A stretch of 5,764 nucleotides of DNA, taken from positions 6,222-11,985 of the forward strand of contig DETN01000043.1 in the NCBI GenBank assembly GCA_002362155.1, written 5' to 3'. The DNA is from Lachnospiraceae bacterium UBA3287. Lineage in GTDB: Bacteria; Bacillota; Clostridia; Lachnospirales; Lachnospiraceae. Each line of letters starts with the position of its first letter. Position 1 is the first letter of the stretch. Shown here in pieces: positions 5,212 through 5,764 of this stretch. The notes below the pieces were generated by a model. That model had not been told where the DNA came from. It worked only from the letters and a program-made list of their open reading frames with translations, and made no database searches. The translations under genes were made by a program, and so were the position numbers.

Positions 5212-5764
5212 ATGGAAAAAATCAGAGGAACCAATTTCGGCAACTGGCTGGTACTGGAAAAGTGGATGAAGCCCGATCTCTTCGAACCCTACGGGGCAGA
5301 GGATGAGACCTGGCTGGCCAGAAAGGCACCGGCCGATGAATTTGCGGCCCTTTTAAAGGAGCACAGAGATACCTACATTACCGAAGACGACTTCCGCCTG
5401 GTCAGCGAATACGGACTGAACCTGGTCCGGCTTCCTGTTCCCTATCATGTATTCGGCGACAGGCCGCCTCTTCTGGGCTGCATCGAATATGTGGACAGGG
5501 CTTTTGACTGGGCCGAGAAATACGGCCTGAAGATCCTTCTGGACCTGCACACCGTCCATGGCAGCCAGAACGGCTATGACAACGGCGGCCTTACCGGCGT
5601 CTGCAAATGGTGCAAGGATCCTGTGGAAGTGGAGTTTGCCCATAAGGTCCTGGAGCGCCTGGCCGAAAGGTACGGAGAGAGGGAAGGACTTTTCGGCATG
5701 GAAGTCCTGAACGAGCCTATTTCCTGGATCGTATATATGACCGCTCCCTCCACCGGCAAGGCCG
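5212..5764 (+). CDS. Glycoside hydrolase family 5 protein (exo-beta-1,3-glucanase-like), 5' part
   Basis: The first 184 residues of a (beta/alpha)8 glycosidase, cut by the right edge. Seen: RGTNFGNWLVLEKWM (5-19), the family-typical N-terminal strand; YGLNLVRLPVPY (67-78), with the conserved Arg73; LLDLHTVHGSQNGYDNGG (109-126), very close to the DLHGAPGSQNGFDNSG segment of exo-beta-1,3-glucanases; and VLNEP (165-169), with Glu168 as the expected acid/base. The nucleophile glutamate would lie beyond the window. There is no signal peptide: the protein starts MEKIRGTN and goes directly into the fold. A cytoplasmic role on imported short beta-glucosides is therefore inferred. The full family length is usually 350-400 residues. 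Whether it shares a transcript with the CPBP gene, 105 bases upstream, is unclear because of the hairpin between them. Exact substrate is uncertain. Confidence 0.88.
   Translation, partial: MEKIRGTNFGNWLVLEKWMKPDLFEPYGAEDETWLARKAPADEFAALLKEHRDTYITEDDFRLVSEYGLNLVRLPVPYHVFGDRPPLLGCIEYVDRAFDWAEKYGLKILLDLHTVHGSQNGYDNGGLTGVCKWCKDPVEVEFAHKVLERLAERYGEREGLFGMEVLNEPISWIVYMTAPSTGKA

Overview
The window reads as ordinary chromosome of a strictly anaerobic, fermentative Clostridia-type bacterium, most like a gut Lachnospiraceae. The reasons are the electron-bifurcating type [FeFe] hydrogenase genes, strong AGGAGG-type ribosome binding sites, moderately GC-rich coding sequence and the mix of neighbouring genes. 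The organism cannot be named from this alone. It holds six protein genes, two cut by the window edges, and no RNA gene, CRISPR array, insertion sequence or phage gene that I can see.

Region 1 (1-2331) is the end of a hydrogenase operon. It contains the C-terminal part of a HydB/NuoF-like subunit with its N3-type cluster site and a two-cluster ferredoxin tail. Fifteen bases later comes a complete 591-residue HydA catalytic subunit, and then a strong GC-rich terminator. HydB takes electrons from NAD(P)H and HydA makes or consumes H2. The usual third subunit (HydC) would lie upstream, outside the window. The first H-cluster motif of HydA reads TSCSPGW instead of TSCCPGW, which puts serine at the position of a cluster ligand.

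Region 2 (2332-3355) is a single gene for a class II (zinc) ketose-bisphosphate aldolase-like protein. It has its own candidate promoter, whose -10 box lies inside a perfect 15-bp palindrome. A hairpin at the end of the gene also covers the stop codon of the convergent next gene.

Region 3 (3341-5106) holds two divergent membrane-protein genes: an EamA/DMT-family transporter on the minus strand and a CPBP-family intramembrane metalloprotease on the plus strand. The 158-bp divergent spacer contains a candidate minus-strand promoter, a perfect 7-bp inverted repeat and two mutually exclusive hairpins in the protease leader.

Region 4 (5107-5764) starts a family 5 glycoside hydrolase related to exo-beta-1,3-glucanases. 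It has no signal peptide and runs off the right edge. A small hairpin with a T-run directly precedes its ribosome binding site.

The hydrogenase genes form one functional unit. The other genes look like independently transcribed neighbours. I find no clear new multi-gene system; the points worth attention are the HydA motif variant, the divergent aldolase active-site loops and the palindromic or hairpin control sites between genes.
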